Made by a program: the position numbers and the translations under genes. The notes beneath the pieces are model-generated. The model ran no database searches. It was not told the DNA's origin and was given only the letters and a program-made list of their open reading frames with translations. From contig DATLCN010000019.1 of the NCBI GenBank assembly GCA_035526335.1, positions 1 through 6,974 of the forward strand: a stretch of 6,974 nucleotides of DNA. Reading direction: 5' to 3'. The stretch is from GCA-2861595 sp035526335. Lineage in GTDB: Bacteria > Actinomycetota > Acidimicrobiia > Acidimicrobiales > GCA-2861595. Below are positions 1 through 6,230 of this stretch, piece by piece. Each line of letters begins with the position of its first letter. The stretch's first letter is position 1.

Positions 1-592
1 TCGCCACCGCCAGCCCCCAGCCCGCAGCGGAGGCGGCGTCGTGGCGGGCGACCGCCAGCGAGGCAGCCATCACCGCCGGGGCCAGGCGCAGTAGGAGCAG
101 GCCCAATACCGCCAGCGACACCGTGGCCGCCACCCACCAGGCGATCCAGAACAGCAACCCCAGGGCCCGGAGGCTGAACCGGACGGTCCGGGTCTCGCCC
201 TCGACGACCGCGCCCGGCGCGACGTCCGGCGATTCGGAGGACACGACGTCGCCGCCCACCCGGGCCCCGCTCTCGATGATGGCCCGGCCGCGGAGGGCCA
301 CGACGTCCTCGTCAACGGTGCCGGTGACCCGGATGTCGCCGTTCAGGGCCACGACCGCGCCGTCGACGGTGCCGTCGATCACCGCCGGCCCGTCGAAGAT
401 CACCACGGTATCGGCGCGCTCGCCGGCCCGCACCTCCGCTCGGCCGGTGACGACGATCTGGGTGTCACCCTTCGCCTCGGCCTGCGCCGATGCCGGTGTG
501 GCGGCAGCCACGAGGGCGACGAGCAGCGAGGCACCCAGAAGGGCGACGCCTCCTGCCATGCGGTGGCGCCGTCTCTGCTGGGTCACCCTCAT
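1..592 (-). CDS. Secreted, membrane-anchored bactofilin-like (polymer-forming) protein, 3' end cut by window
   Basis: Partial: 197 codons are visible and the C-terminus lies beyond base 1. The ATG at 592 is preceded by AAGGAG with 6 bases of spacing. Residues 1-36 look like a signal peptide: Arg-rich start (QRRRHR), hydrophobic stretch about 14-31, probable cleavage after ATPASA. Residues about 60-125 form short repeating beta-type units such as GTVDGAVVALNGD and GTVDEDVVALRGR with regular Gly and Val, as in bactofilin/polymer-forming cytoskeletal domains, which build beta-helices. A strong membrane helix follows at about 144-170 (LGLLFWIAWWVAATVSL...). By inference the beta-helix sits outside the cell, anchored by the helix; that differs from classical cytoplasmic bactofilins. 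The gene is last visible in the oxidase operon, 10 bases after the preceding reading frame. The molecular role is unknown. Family assignment rests on repeat pattern only. Confidence 0.72.
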   Translation of the reverse strand, partial: MRVTQQRRRHRMAGGVALLGASLLVALVAAATPASAQAEAKGDTQIVVTGRAEVRAGERADTVVIFDGPAVIDGTVDGAVVALNGDIRVTGTVDEDVVALRGRAIIESGARVGGDVVSSESPDVAPGAVVEGETRTVRFSLRALGLLFWIAWWVAATVSLAVLGLLLLRLAPAVMAASLAVARHDAASAAGWGLAVA

Positions 593-598
593 GGTCCT

Positions 599-604
599 CT
601 CCTT
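599..604 (-). promoter_or_regulatory. Ribosome binding site of the bactofilin-like gene
   Basis: AAGGAG on the minus strand, six bases before the ATG at 592. It overlaps the TAA stop (605-603) of the short upstream frame, so the two would be translationally linked if that frame is translated. Confidence 0.7.
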
Positions 605-758
605 ACATTCCTGTCAGTGCCGGCATGGCAAGCGTGGATCGCACGTACTCCACGACCTCGGCGGGGGCCTTGATCGGTGACCCGGCGTCGAACAATGGTC
701 CGGTGAGGTCGAGGACGGTGAAGCGCGGGTACAGGCCATGGCGATCTGCATCGCTCAG
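603..758 (-). CDS. Short coding-like segment after the multicopper oxidase, -1 frame; start unclear
   Basis: About 51 codons in the frame -1 to the oxidase, running past the oxidase stop (TGA 757-755) to TAA at 605-603. The reading has ordinary amino-acid composition (for example YPRFTVLDLTGPLFDAG and APAEVVEYVRSTL), and nearly all third positions are G or C, unlike the other frames here. It fills the gap to the next gene exactly, its stop lying inside that gene's ribosome binding site. There is no ATG or GTG at the right place: the options are a rare CTG at 758 overlapping the oxidase stop, a TTG further in (leaving about 30 residues), or none. It could be a tiny gene, or a C-terminal extension of the oxidase cut off by a one-base indel (mutation or sequence error). 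I do not recognise the family. Coordinates use the CTG as a nominal boundary. Confidence 0.38.
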   Translation of the reverse strand: MSDADRHGLYPRFTVLDLTGPLFDAGSPIKAPAEVVEYVRSTLAMPALTGM

Positions 759-2512
759 GCCTCCGCCTCGCCCGGGCGGCGGGCGACGTCGAAGCTGAAC
801 ATCATTCCGCTCTGGGCGTGCTCGGCGATGTGGCAGTGCGCCATCCACAAACCGGGATTCGAGACGTCGAGCAGGATGTCGACGGTGTGGCCGGCGGGGA
901 CGAGGACGGTGTCCTTCCACACCAGGTTGGGCTCCGGCACCCCCTCCCTCGCCAGCACGAGGAACCGCCCGGCGCCATGCACGTGGAACGGGTGGTGCAT
1001 GGGATGCTCGGACCCTTCCATCTCGTTGACCAAGCGGATCTTCACCCGGTCCCCGACGGTGAACGCCCAGGTGATGGCCCCGTTCTCCGCTCCCGTCTGG
1101 CGGTCGACGAGTTTCCAGATCATGTTGGTGGGATCGGTCCGCCGGTTGATGTCCGGCATCAGGTCCTCCCACTCGAGACCGTCACCCCCTGACGCGTCAT
1201 GATGGGCGTCGCCCTCGTGCCCGTGGGAGTCGACCGGGCTGGTCGCTGCTGCCGACGGCACCAGCTTCATGCCGCACTTAGGGCAGATCTCCGGCGCCGA
1301 CCCCGTCACCTCCGGGTGCATGGGGCAGGCGTAGGACGATGCAGCCGCTTGGGGCGGCTCCAACGCAATCAGCTGCATCCCGCACCTCGGGCACGTCCCC
1401 GCCTCGAGGGCGGTCACGTCGGGATGCATGGGGCAGGCGAAGGACGACGCGGGCGGGAGGTCGCCCCCGTAGAGCAGAGGCATGAGGGCGGTGAACCCCA
1501 GCACCTTGTCGGGCTCGCGGCCGAGGTCGTCGCCGATCGTCTTGCGTGTGGCTGTCAGCTCGGCGTCGGTCCGCAGCGTGTCGTAGCCCGCTGCGGAATC
1601 CGACGTCGAGGTGCCGGCCACCCAGAAGGCGCCGAGGACATAGGTGTGGTCGGGAGTGCGGTGCTCCAGACGGACGTCACCGGCGGTGTCGAAGAGCACG
1701 TCCACCACCGCCCGCTCTGACGGCGCCAGCAGCACCTCCTCGACGAACGTCTCCCGCTCGTAGCGTCCGCTGTCCCCTCCGACCACCTTCATGCGGGCGC
1801 CAGGCAGGGCGACGTTGAAGATGCGCGTGTTGGCCGTGTTCACCAGGTAGAGGCGCACGACCTCCCCGACCGTGGCCTGAGCCGAGAACCGAGTCTGCCC
1901 GTTGGTGACCATCACGTTGCCGTAGCGACCCATCGCGGTGTAGGTCGGGCCTGACTTGCGGAACGGCGCGATGTGGCCGTCCTCCACCAGCAGGTCGTCG
2001 AGGGTGACGGTGAGCTGGCGGTCGACCGCAGGCCAGTAGGACGCATCGCCCGGCTCGACGACGATGGTGCCGTACAACCCCATCTCCAACCCGAAGTCCT
2101 CGCGGATGTGGGGGTGGTACCAGTAGAAGCCGGGGTCGGGGAACTGGAGCCGGTAGGTGAACGTCCCCCCGATCGGGATCGGAGCCTGGGTCTCGTGGGG
2201 GACCCCGTCGTAGCGGTTCTCGAGTCGAAGCCCGTGCCAGTGCACGGTGGCCTCGACATCGCCTTCGTTGGTCACCTCGACCACGATCTCCGAGCCTTGG
2301 CCGACGTGGAGGGTGGGTCCGGGGATGGACCCGTTGTAGGCCAGCATGCGTAGGACGTGGTCACCGATGCGGTTGGCCACGGGGGCGATACGGAGCTGGA
2401 AGCGCTCGCCGTCGCGCAGGCGGGCCTCCGCCGGCGGAGTCGCCTGGGCCAGCCCCGTGGTGTCGGTGGGGAACAGGTCGTCGGCCTTCACGGCCCCGGT
2501 GTCGATGGTCAT
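755..2512 (-). CDS. Three-domain multicopper oxidase with two inserted heavy-metal-binding (CPMHP) modules
   Basis: 585 residues. Enzymes of this family couple one-electron oxidation of substrate (metal ions or phenols) to reduction of O2 to water. All copper-site motifs are visible. Cupredoxin domain 1 (about 40-155) has HWHG (91-94) and WYHPH (131-135). Domain 2 spans about 160-345. Domain 3 (about 455-575) has HHPFHVHG (506-513), supplying type 1, 2 and 3 ligands, and HCHIAEHAQSGM (559-570), with Cys560, His565 and Met570 for the type 1 site. Between domains 2 and 3 lie two modules: CPMHP at 360 with CPRCGM at 374, and CPMHP at 396 with CPKCGM at 410. A His-rich linker (430-438) follows. 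Such modules occur in metal efflux proteins and suggest copper or other metal delivery. The N-terminus shows no signal peptide, which is unusual. The ATG at 2512 overlaps the DUF3703 stop as ATGA, with GGAG five bases upstream. The exact substrate cannot be read from sequence. Confidence 0.95.
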   Translation of the reverse strand: MTIDTGAVKADDLFPTDTTGLAQATPPAEARLRDGERFQLRIAPVANRIGDHVLRMLAYNGSIPGPTLHVGQGSEIVVEVTNEGDVEATVHWHGLRLENRYDGVPHETQAPIPIGGTFTYRLQFPDPGFYWYHPHIREDFGLEMGLYGTIVVEPGDASYWPAVDRQLTVTLDDLLVEDGHIAPFRKSGPTYTAMGRYGNVMVTNGQTRFSAQATVGEVVRLYLVNTANTRIFNVALPGARMKVVGGDSGRYERETFVEEVLLAPSERAVVDVLFDTAGDVRLEHRTPDHTYVLGAFWVAGTSTSDSAAGYDTLRTDAELTATRKTIGDDLGREPDKVLGFTALMPLLYGGDLPPASSFACPMHPDVTALEAGTCPRCGMQLIALEPPQAAASSYACPMHPEVTGSAPEICPKCGMKLVPSAAATSPVDSHGHEGDAHHDASGGDGLEWEDLMPDINRRTDPTNMIWKLVDRQTGAENGAITWAFTVGDRVKIRLVNEMEGSEHPMHHPFHVHGAGRFLVLAREGVPEPNLVWKDTVLVPAGHTVDILLDVSNPGLWMAHCHIAEHAQSGMMFSFDVARRPGEAEA

Positions 2513-2880
2513 CGCATCTCCGCGGCGACGCCCGCCTCCAGCAGCGGTCGAAGGTCATCCGGTATGGGCATGGGCCGAAACGCGCTGACATTCGCGCCGC
2601 CGGTGTTGCCGACGGGATAGCGGCCGGTCAGCGATCCGGGGCCGGCGAGCACGAGCCGGAGGAGCTGGCCGCCCAGCTCCCGAAGATCACGCCGGCGGAC
2701 GGCACAGCTGAGCATGTCCACATGGGTGCGGATGTGAGGGACGGCCAGAGGTTGGCTGAGGACGTGAGCCCGTTCGAGATGCCGCCACTCCTCGGGAAAG
2801 TCCCTCTCCCGCCGGGCGGAGGCGGCCCTCGCCCGCTCGTCGGTCCACGCTTCCAGAAGTGCCGTCCGGTCAACCGTCAT
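2509..2880 (-). CDS. DUF3703 family protein
   Basis: 123 residues, small and soluble, with no signal peptide or membrane helix. It carries the hallmarks I associate with DUF3703: a helical N-terminal half with LERAHVLSQPLAVPHIRTH (about 35-53), a basic RRRD stretch, then LLRLVLAGPGSLTGRYPVG (73-91) and NTGGANVSAF (92-101) followed by PMPIPDDL. The function is not established. From general knowledge such genes are often found beside metal-resistance genes, which fits here: the stop shares ATGA with the oxidase start, so the two are probably translated together. I chose the ATG at 2880 because GGGGGAGG lies five bases upstream and the family similarity begins just after it. An upstream ATG at 2925 would add 15 residues (ending LKGEVR) that read through the ribosome binding site. 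This is the first gene of the minus-strand operon. Confidence 0.88.
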   Translation of the reverse strand: MTVDRTALLEAWTDERARAASARRERDFPEEWRHLERAHVLSQPLAVPHIRTHVDMLSCAVRRRDLRELGGQLLRLVLAGPGSLTGRYPVGNTGGANVSAFRPMPIPDDLRPLLEAGVAAEMR

Positions 2881-2885
2881 TCGTA

Positions 2886-2893
2886 CCTCCCCC
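2886..2893 (-). promoter_or_regulatory. Ribosome binding site fixing the DUF3703 start
   Basis: GGGGGAGG on the minus strand, five bases before the ATG at 2880. It lies inside the longer alternative frame from 2925 and so argues for the shorter protein. Confidence 0.75.
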
Positions 2894-2985
2894 TTGAGGC
2901 GCGGAGAGTCAGAGCCGCACCGCAACCGGCCACGCAGTACGGCCGGACGCCTTCCGTTACCCCTCTCCCCCGCGCTGGCGGCGAC

Positions 2986-3014
2986 GAATGCTCACTCCCC
3001 TTGCGCTCGCATTC
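2986..3014. repeat. Inverted repeat GAATGC-N17-GCATTC, possible operator
   Basis: Perfect six-base arms at 2986-2991 and 3009-3014, with 17 bases between. It lies about 105-135 bases upstream of the DUF3703 start in the divergent intergenic region, a plausible place for a regulator site. Arms this short can occur by chance, and I cannot assign a regulator. Confidence 0.3.
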
Positions 3015-3186
3015 TCCCAAGCAGGCGGACCGCGGACATCGGCAGAGTGACTCAAACCCGCCGAGACATTTGACGTAGACGGTGGCGTTGGTGGTCGATC
3101 GTGGTGGGAACCTGGGTCGGGGGGTAGAGGAATGCCGATGTTTCCGGGCTTCTTGGTGTCCGTTTCCGTGTCGCCAGGTGGGCAAG

Positions 3187-3879
3187 GTGACGGCGTCGGT
3201 GCCTGACGATGGCGACGGTCTCCAGTTACCGATCCGGGTGTACCTCGTCGATGACCATGCCGTCGTGCGTCGAGGGATGCACGCGTACCTCGCGATGCTC
3301 GAGGACATCGAGATCGTCGGGGAAGCACCAAGGGGCGAGGAGGCGGTCACGGGCATCGCGACACTGGCGTCGGAAGGGCGGCCACCCGATGTCGTGATGA
3401 TGGACCTCCTCATGCCCGGCATGGGGGGCATCGAGGCGACGTCGGTCATCAAGGCTCGATATCCCTCGGTCGAGGTGGTGGCGATGACCAGCTTCGTCGC
3501 CCAGGAGAAGGTCCACGCCGCGCTCCAAGCGGGCGCCGTCGGATACGTCCTCAAGGACGCCGAAGCCGACGAGGTGGCGGCGGCCATCCGTTCCGCCCAC
3601 CGAGGAGAGGTGTACCTGGCGCCCGCCGCGGCTCGTCAGCTGGCGAAGTCGTTGCGAGATCCGAAGCTGGCGGCGGACCGCGAGTCCTTGACCGACCGGG
3701 AACGCCAAGTGCTCGTCCTCGTGGCAAAGGGCGCCTCCAACAAGGCGATTGGTGAGGAGCTGTCGATCAGTGAACGAACGGCCCGCACCCATGTGAGCAA
3801 CATCCTGGTCAAGCTGGGGCTTGGATCGAGAACCCAGGCCGCCCTCTGGGCCATCCGCGAGGGTCTTGTCTCCCCGTAG
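3187..3879 (+). CDS. NarL/FixJ-family response regulator (receiver + LuxR-type HTH)
   Basis: 230 residues from the chosen start. The receiver domain (about 16-135) has the acidic pair in VYLVDDH (Asp22, Asp23), the phospho-acceptor Asp73 in VVMMDLLMPGMGG, Thr101 in VVAMTSF and Lys123 in YVLKD. A LuxR-type helix-turn-helix (about 165-228) contains LTDRERQVLVLVAKG, NKAIGEELSISERTARTHV and NILVKLGLGSRTQAA, typical of NarL/FixJ transcription factors. Phosphorylation normally promotes dimer binding to DNA. The GTG at 3187 is preferred: AGGTGGG lies just upstream, and the 35 residues added by an ATG at 3082 (Cys/Arg-rich) do not resemble the family. Its natural partner is the HisKA_3 kinase at 6144-4339. 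It is divergent from the oxidase operon, so control of that operon is possible but unproven. Confidence 0.93.
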   Translation: MTASVPDDGDGLQLPIRVYLVDDHAVVRRGMHAYLAMLEDIEIVGEAPRGEEAVTGIATLASEGRPPDVVMMDLLMPGMGGIEATSVIKARYPSVEVVAMTSFVAQEKVHAALQAGAVGYVLKDAEADEVAAAIRSAHRGEVYLAPAAARQLAKSLRDPKLAADRESLTDRERQVLVLVAKGASNKAIGEELSISERTARTHVSNILVKLGLGSRTQAALWAIREGLVSP

Positions 3880-3953
3880 AGCCCGTGTCCTGAAGAGACG
3901 CCGCCAGGGGACGTATGTCTCGACAAGCTCGCGTCAATTGTCTCGGGCGCGCT

Positions 3954-3959
3954 GAGGGA
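3954..3959 (+). promoter_or_regulatory. Ribosome binding site for the receiver-only gene
   Basis: GAGGGA six bases before the ATG at 3966. It supports that start over the upstream ATG at 3915 and the GTG at 4002. Confidence 0.6.
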
Positions 3960-3965
3960 CAACCG

Positions 3966-4382
3966 ATGTTGAATAGGCCTCCTCGCCCAAGGATCGGGAC
4001 GGTGACCACCGAGCCAGCGGATGCCGCCGAGAAGCGGCGCGTTCTCGTCGTCGACGACGACGCCCGCGTCCGCCACGCGCTGCGTGCCCTCCTCACCTCC
4101 TCTCACGGGTTGGCAGTGGCCGGCGAGGCGGCATCAGCCCCGGATGCGCTGCGGGTGGACGAGCAGCTGCTTCCCGACATTGTGCTCCTCGATCTCCTCC
4201 TTCCCACGGCGCAGGAGGGCCTGGAGGTGCTGCGACGTCTGGTCGGACGTGGTCGCACGGTGGTCGCTCTGACCATCCGCGTGCAGTTACGGCAGGCGGC
4301 GCTCGACGCCGGCGCGGCTGCGTTCGTCGAAAAGGGGGTCAGCCCGGACTTGCTCCTTGAGGTCCTTCGGAGCGCGCACTGA
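3966..4382 (+). CDS. Single-domain response regulator (receiver only)
   Basis: 138 residues from the ATG at 3966; GTG at 4002 is an alternative giving 126. A complete receiver domain (about 25-137) is present: Asp30-Asp32 in VLVVDDD, phospho-acceptor Asp76 in DIVLLDLLLP, Thr103 in VVALT and Lys123 in AFVEKG. There is no output domain; the stop follows the last receiver helix directly. Such proteins act by protein-protein contact, as phosphate sinks, phosphorelay intermediates or allosteric partners. It lies 86 bases after the NarL-type regulator on the same strand, so the two are probably co-transcribed. Its last 44 bases overlap, tail to tail, the 3' end of the histidine kinase gene. The loop after the phospho-Asp reads PTAQEG rather than the usual PGMdG type, which may affect partner choice (inference). 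Confidence 0.88.
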   Translation: MLNRPPRPRIGTVTTEPADAAEKRRVLVVDDDARVRHALRALLTSSHGLAVAGEAASAPDALRVDEQLLPDIVLLDLLLPTAQEGLEVLRRLVGRGRTVVALTIRVQLRQAALDAGAAAFVEKGVSPDLLLEVLRSAH

Positions 4383-6144
4383 TGCCATCGGTCCTCCCGG
4401 GCAACGAGGCCCGGACTGTGGTGCCCCTGCCGGGGACGCTGGTCACCTCGAGGAACCCTCCGAGGGCCTCGGCCCGCTCGGACATCGTTCTGAGGCCCAG
4501 GTGGCCCGGGTGCCTGAGGCTGGTGTCGAACCCGATTCCATCGTCGGAGACCTCAAGCTCGAGACCAGGTAGCTCGCCGCCATGCCAGGCCAGGCGCACC
4601 TGGACCGACGTGGCCCGCGCGTGTTTCACAATGTTGCTCAGAGCCTCCTGGGCCAGCCGGTAGAGGTTCTCCTCGACCGACGGATCCACGGCGAATTCCT
4701 CGTCGGGCGCCAAGAGCGTGACGGTGAGACCTTCCTTGGCCTCCAAGGCGGTCAGGTGCTTGCCGAGGGCAGCAACGAGGCCTTCCTCAGCCAACGCGTC
4801 GGGCCTGAGCTCGAAGATCAGGGCCCGCATCTCAGCAAGTGCCCCCTGGGTGAGCTGGCGGACGTTGGCGATGCCCTGTCCCACCGGCCCATGAGGGTCA
4901 TGACACTCCCGCTGGAGGGCGAGCTGAAGGGCGCGAGCCTGAAGCGTGATGGAGAACAAGGCCTGTGACACCGAGTCGTGCAGGTCGCGGGCGATGCGCC
5001 CTCGTTCCTCGGCAATAAGCGCCCGCCTGCGCTCGCTCACATCGCGATTGACGCTGAATACCCGGGTCGGGCCGTCCGGGAGGACGATGGCCGCCGCCTC
5101 CACGTCAAGCTTGTGACCGTCCTTGTGCCGCTGAACCACCTCCCCTCGCCACTCCCCACCGTCGTTCAGCACGCGCAGTGCCTCCTCGCGGTCGGAGTCC
5201 GAGAGCTCGGTTCCCAGCACATCGATCGTCGTCCTGCCGATTACCTCTTCGGCTTGCCAGCCGTACAGGCGCTCCGCCCCGGAGTTCCATGCGGTCAGCA
5301 CCAAATTCTCGTCGGCCGCCACGATGGCGTCGTTGACGTAGTCCAATAGCCGGGCCTGGAACTCGAGCCGGGCTTCCGCCCGGCGGCGTTCGGTGAAGTC
5401 GCGGGTCACCTTGGCGAAGCCGCGAAGATTGCCGTCGGCATCTCGGAGGGCAGAGATCACCACGCTGGCCCAGAACCGCGAGCCGTCCTTCCGAACCCGC
5501 CAGCCCTCGTCCTCGACTCGCCCGACTGCGGCGGCGGTGCGGAGCTCCTCGGTCGGCTTGCCGGCATCCACGTCCTCGGGAGGGTAGAAGCGGGAAAAGT
5601 GCTGGCCGCAGATCTCCTCGGCCCGGTAGCCCTTGATCCGTTCCGCACCGGGGTTCCAGCTCACGACGACGCCGTCGGTGTCCAACATGAAAATGGCGTA
5701 GTCCTGAACCCCTTCGATGATCAGCCGGAGACGCTCGTCGCTCTCCTTGAGGCGGTGCTCAGCCTCCTTCGACTGGGTGATGTCCCGGTTGATCTCGAGC
5801 ACCGCGTGCTGCCGATCACCAGTGCTCCTCCGGAGCACTTGGCGGCTGGAGACGACTAGCTCCGTGCCGTCTCTGCGGACGTGGCGCAACTCCCCCTCCC
5901 ACGTGCCGTGGGCGCGCAGGGCCGCTTCCACAGACGCTCTCGACGAGGACGGAGTCCGCAAGAGGTCATGGGTCATGGCTCCCAAGGCCTCGGCCGGCGT
6001 CCAGCCGTAGGTCTCCTCAGCACCGCGGTTCCAGAAGGTGATCCTGTCGCCGGCGGTGCGCACGATCACGGCATCGTGGGCGAGTGCGAGCAGATCCTGC
6101 GCATCGTCCAGCGGCTGCACGAATTGGTCGCCTTCCTCTGCCAC
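4339..6144 (-). CDS. Soluble hybrid-free sensor histidine kinase, three PAS domains + HisKA_3 + HATPase_c
   Basis: 601 residues with no membrane helix or signal peptide, so it should sense in the cytoplasm. Three PAS/PAC units are visible at about 14-125, 134-255 and 262-373. Each has a W-N-x-G-AE-x-x-x-GW/GY type motif (FWNRGAEETYGW, SWNPGAERIKGY, AWNSGAERLYGW) and a PAC ending (NRDIT, TRDFTERR, NRDVSERR). The HisKA_3 dimerisation/phosphotransfer segment is RGRIARDLHDSVSQALFS, with His389 as the phospho-acceptor. The ATPase has the N box around Asn504 (EALSNIVKHA), DDGIGFD (534-540), GLRTMSERA (550-558) and PGRGTTV. HisKA_3 kinases typically pair with NarL/FixJ regulators, such as the one at 3187-3879. 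The start is GTG at 6144, with GAGGG (6155-6151) six bases upstream. Ligand or cofactor is unknown. The last residues (about 583-601) are a non-domain tail lying over the convergent gene. Confidence 0.95.
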   Translation of the reverse strand: MAEEGDQFVQPLDDAQDLLALAHDAVIVRTAGDRITFWNRGAEETYGWTPAEALGAMTHDLLRTPSSSRASVEAALRAHGTWEGELRHVRRDGTELVVSSRQVLRRSTGDRQHAVLEINRDITQSKEAEHRLKESDERLRLIIEGVQDYAIFMLDTDGVVVSWNPGAERIKGYRAEEICGQHFSRFYPPEDVDAGKPTEELRTAAAVGRVEDEGWRVRKDGSRFWASVVISALRDADGNLRGFAKVTRDFTERRRAEARLEFQARLLDYVNDAIVAADENLVLTAWNSGAERLYGWQAEEVIGRTTIDVLGTELSDSDREEALRVLNDGGEWRGEVVQRHKDGHKLDVEAAAIVLPDGPTRVFSVNRDVSERRRALIAEERGRIARDLHDSVSQALFSITLQARALQLALQRECHDPHGPVGQGIANVRQLTQGALAEMRALIFELRPDALAEEGLVAALGKHLTALEAKEGLTVTLLAPDEEFAVDPSVEENLYRLAQEALSNIVKHARATSVQVRLAWHGGELPGLELEVSDDGIGFDTSLRHPGHLGLRTMSERAEALGGFLEVTSVPGRGTTVRASLPGRTDGISARSEGPQGASPG

Positions 6145-6150
6145 CGCCGG

Positions 6151-6155
6151 CCCTC
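6151..6155 (-). promoter_or_regulatory. Ribosome binding site for the histidine kinase GTG start
   Basis: GAGGG on the minus strand, six bases before GTG at 6144. It supports this non-ATG start. Confidence 0.55.
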
Positions 6156-6230
6156 GCGATCGGTCTCACAGACCCGCCCAGTATCCCGCGCCTGTCCGGT
6201 GCATGCCGACCGTCGAATGGTCCGCAGGAC

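Larger units (their letters stand above)
2881..3186. other. Divergent intergenic region between the oxidase operon and the response-regulator gene
   Basis: 306 bases separating the minus-strand DUF3703/oxidase operon from the plus-strand NarL-type regulator. It should hold both promoters. A TTGACG at 3070-3075 resembles a -35 element for the plus strand, but no convincing -10 follows at 16-18 bases. I found no clear minus-strand promoter. An inverted repeat at 2986-3014 is listed separately. The open frames crossing this region have atypical composition (Arg/Pro-rich) and I do not consider them genes. Confidence 0.6.

Noticed and set aside
123..680. 185-codon plus-strand open frame at the left end
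   Set aside because: It is antisense to the bactofilin-like gene, whose signal peptide, repeats, membrane helix and ribosome binding site are coherent. The plus-strand reading is Thr/Ser/Arg-rich without motifs.
759..1172. Open frame on the minus strand overlapping the oxidase 3' part
   Set aside because: This part reads as Arg/Pro/His/Gly-rich sequence in an alternative frame of a clearly real oxidase. Only the stretch beyond the oxidase stop (603-758) looks coding and is kept separately.
3070..3099. Possible sigma70-type promoter (TTGACG) upstream of the NarL-type regulator
   Set aside because: No acceptable -10 hexamer at 16-18 bases; the single -35-like match is insufficient.
2877..3587. 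236-codon minus-strand open frame across the divergent intergenic region and the response-regulator gene
   Set aside because: It lies antisense to the receiver domain, has Ser/Arg/Thr/Pro-rich composition with no recognisable motif, and covers the DUF3703 ribosome binding site.
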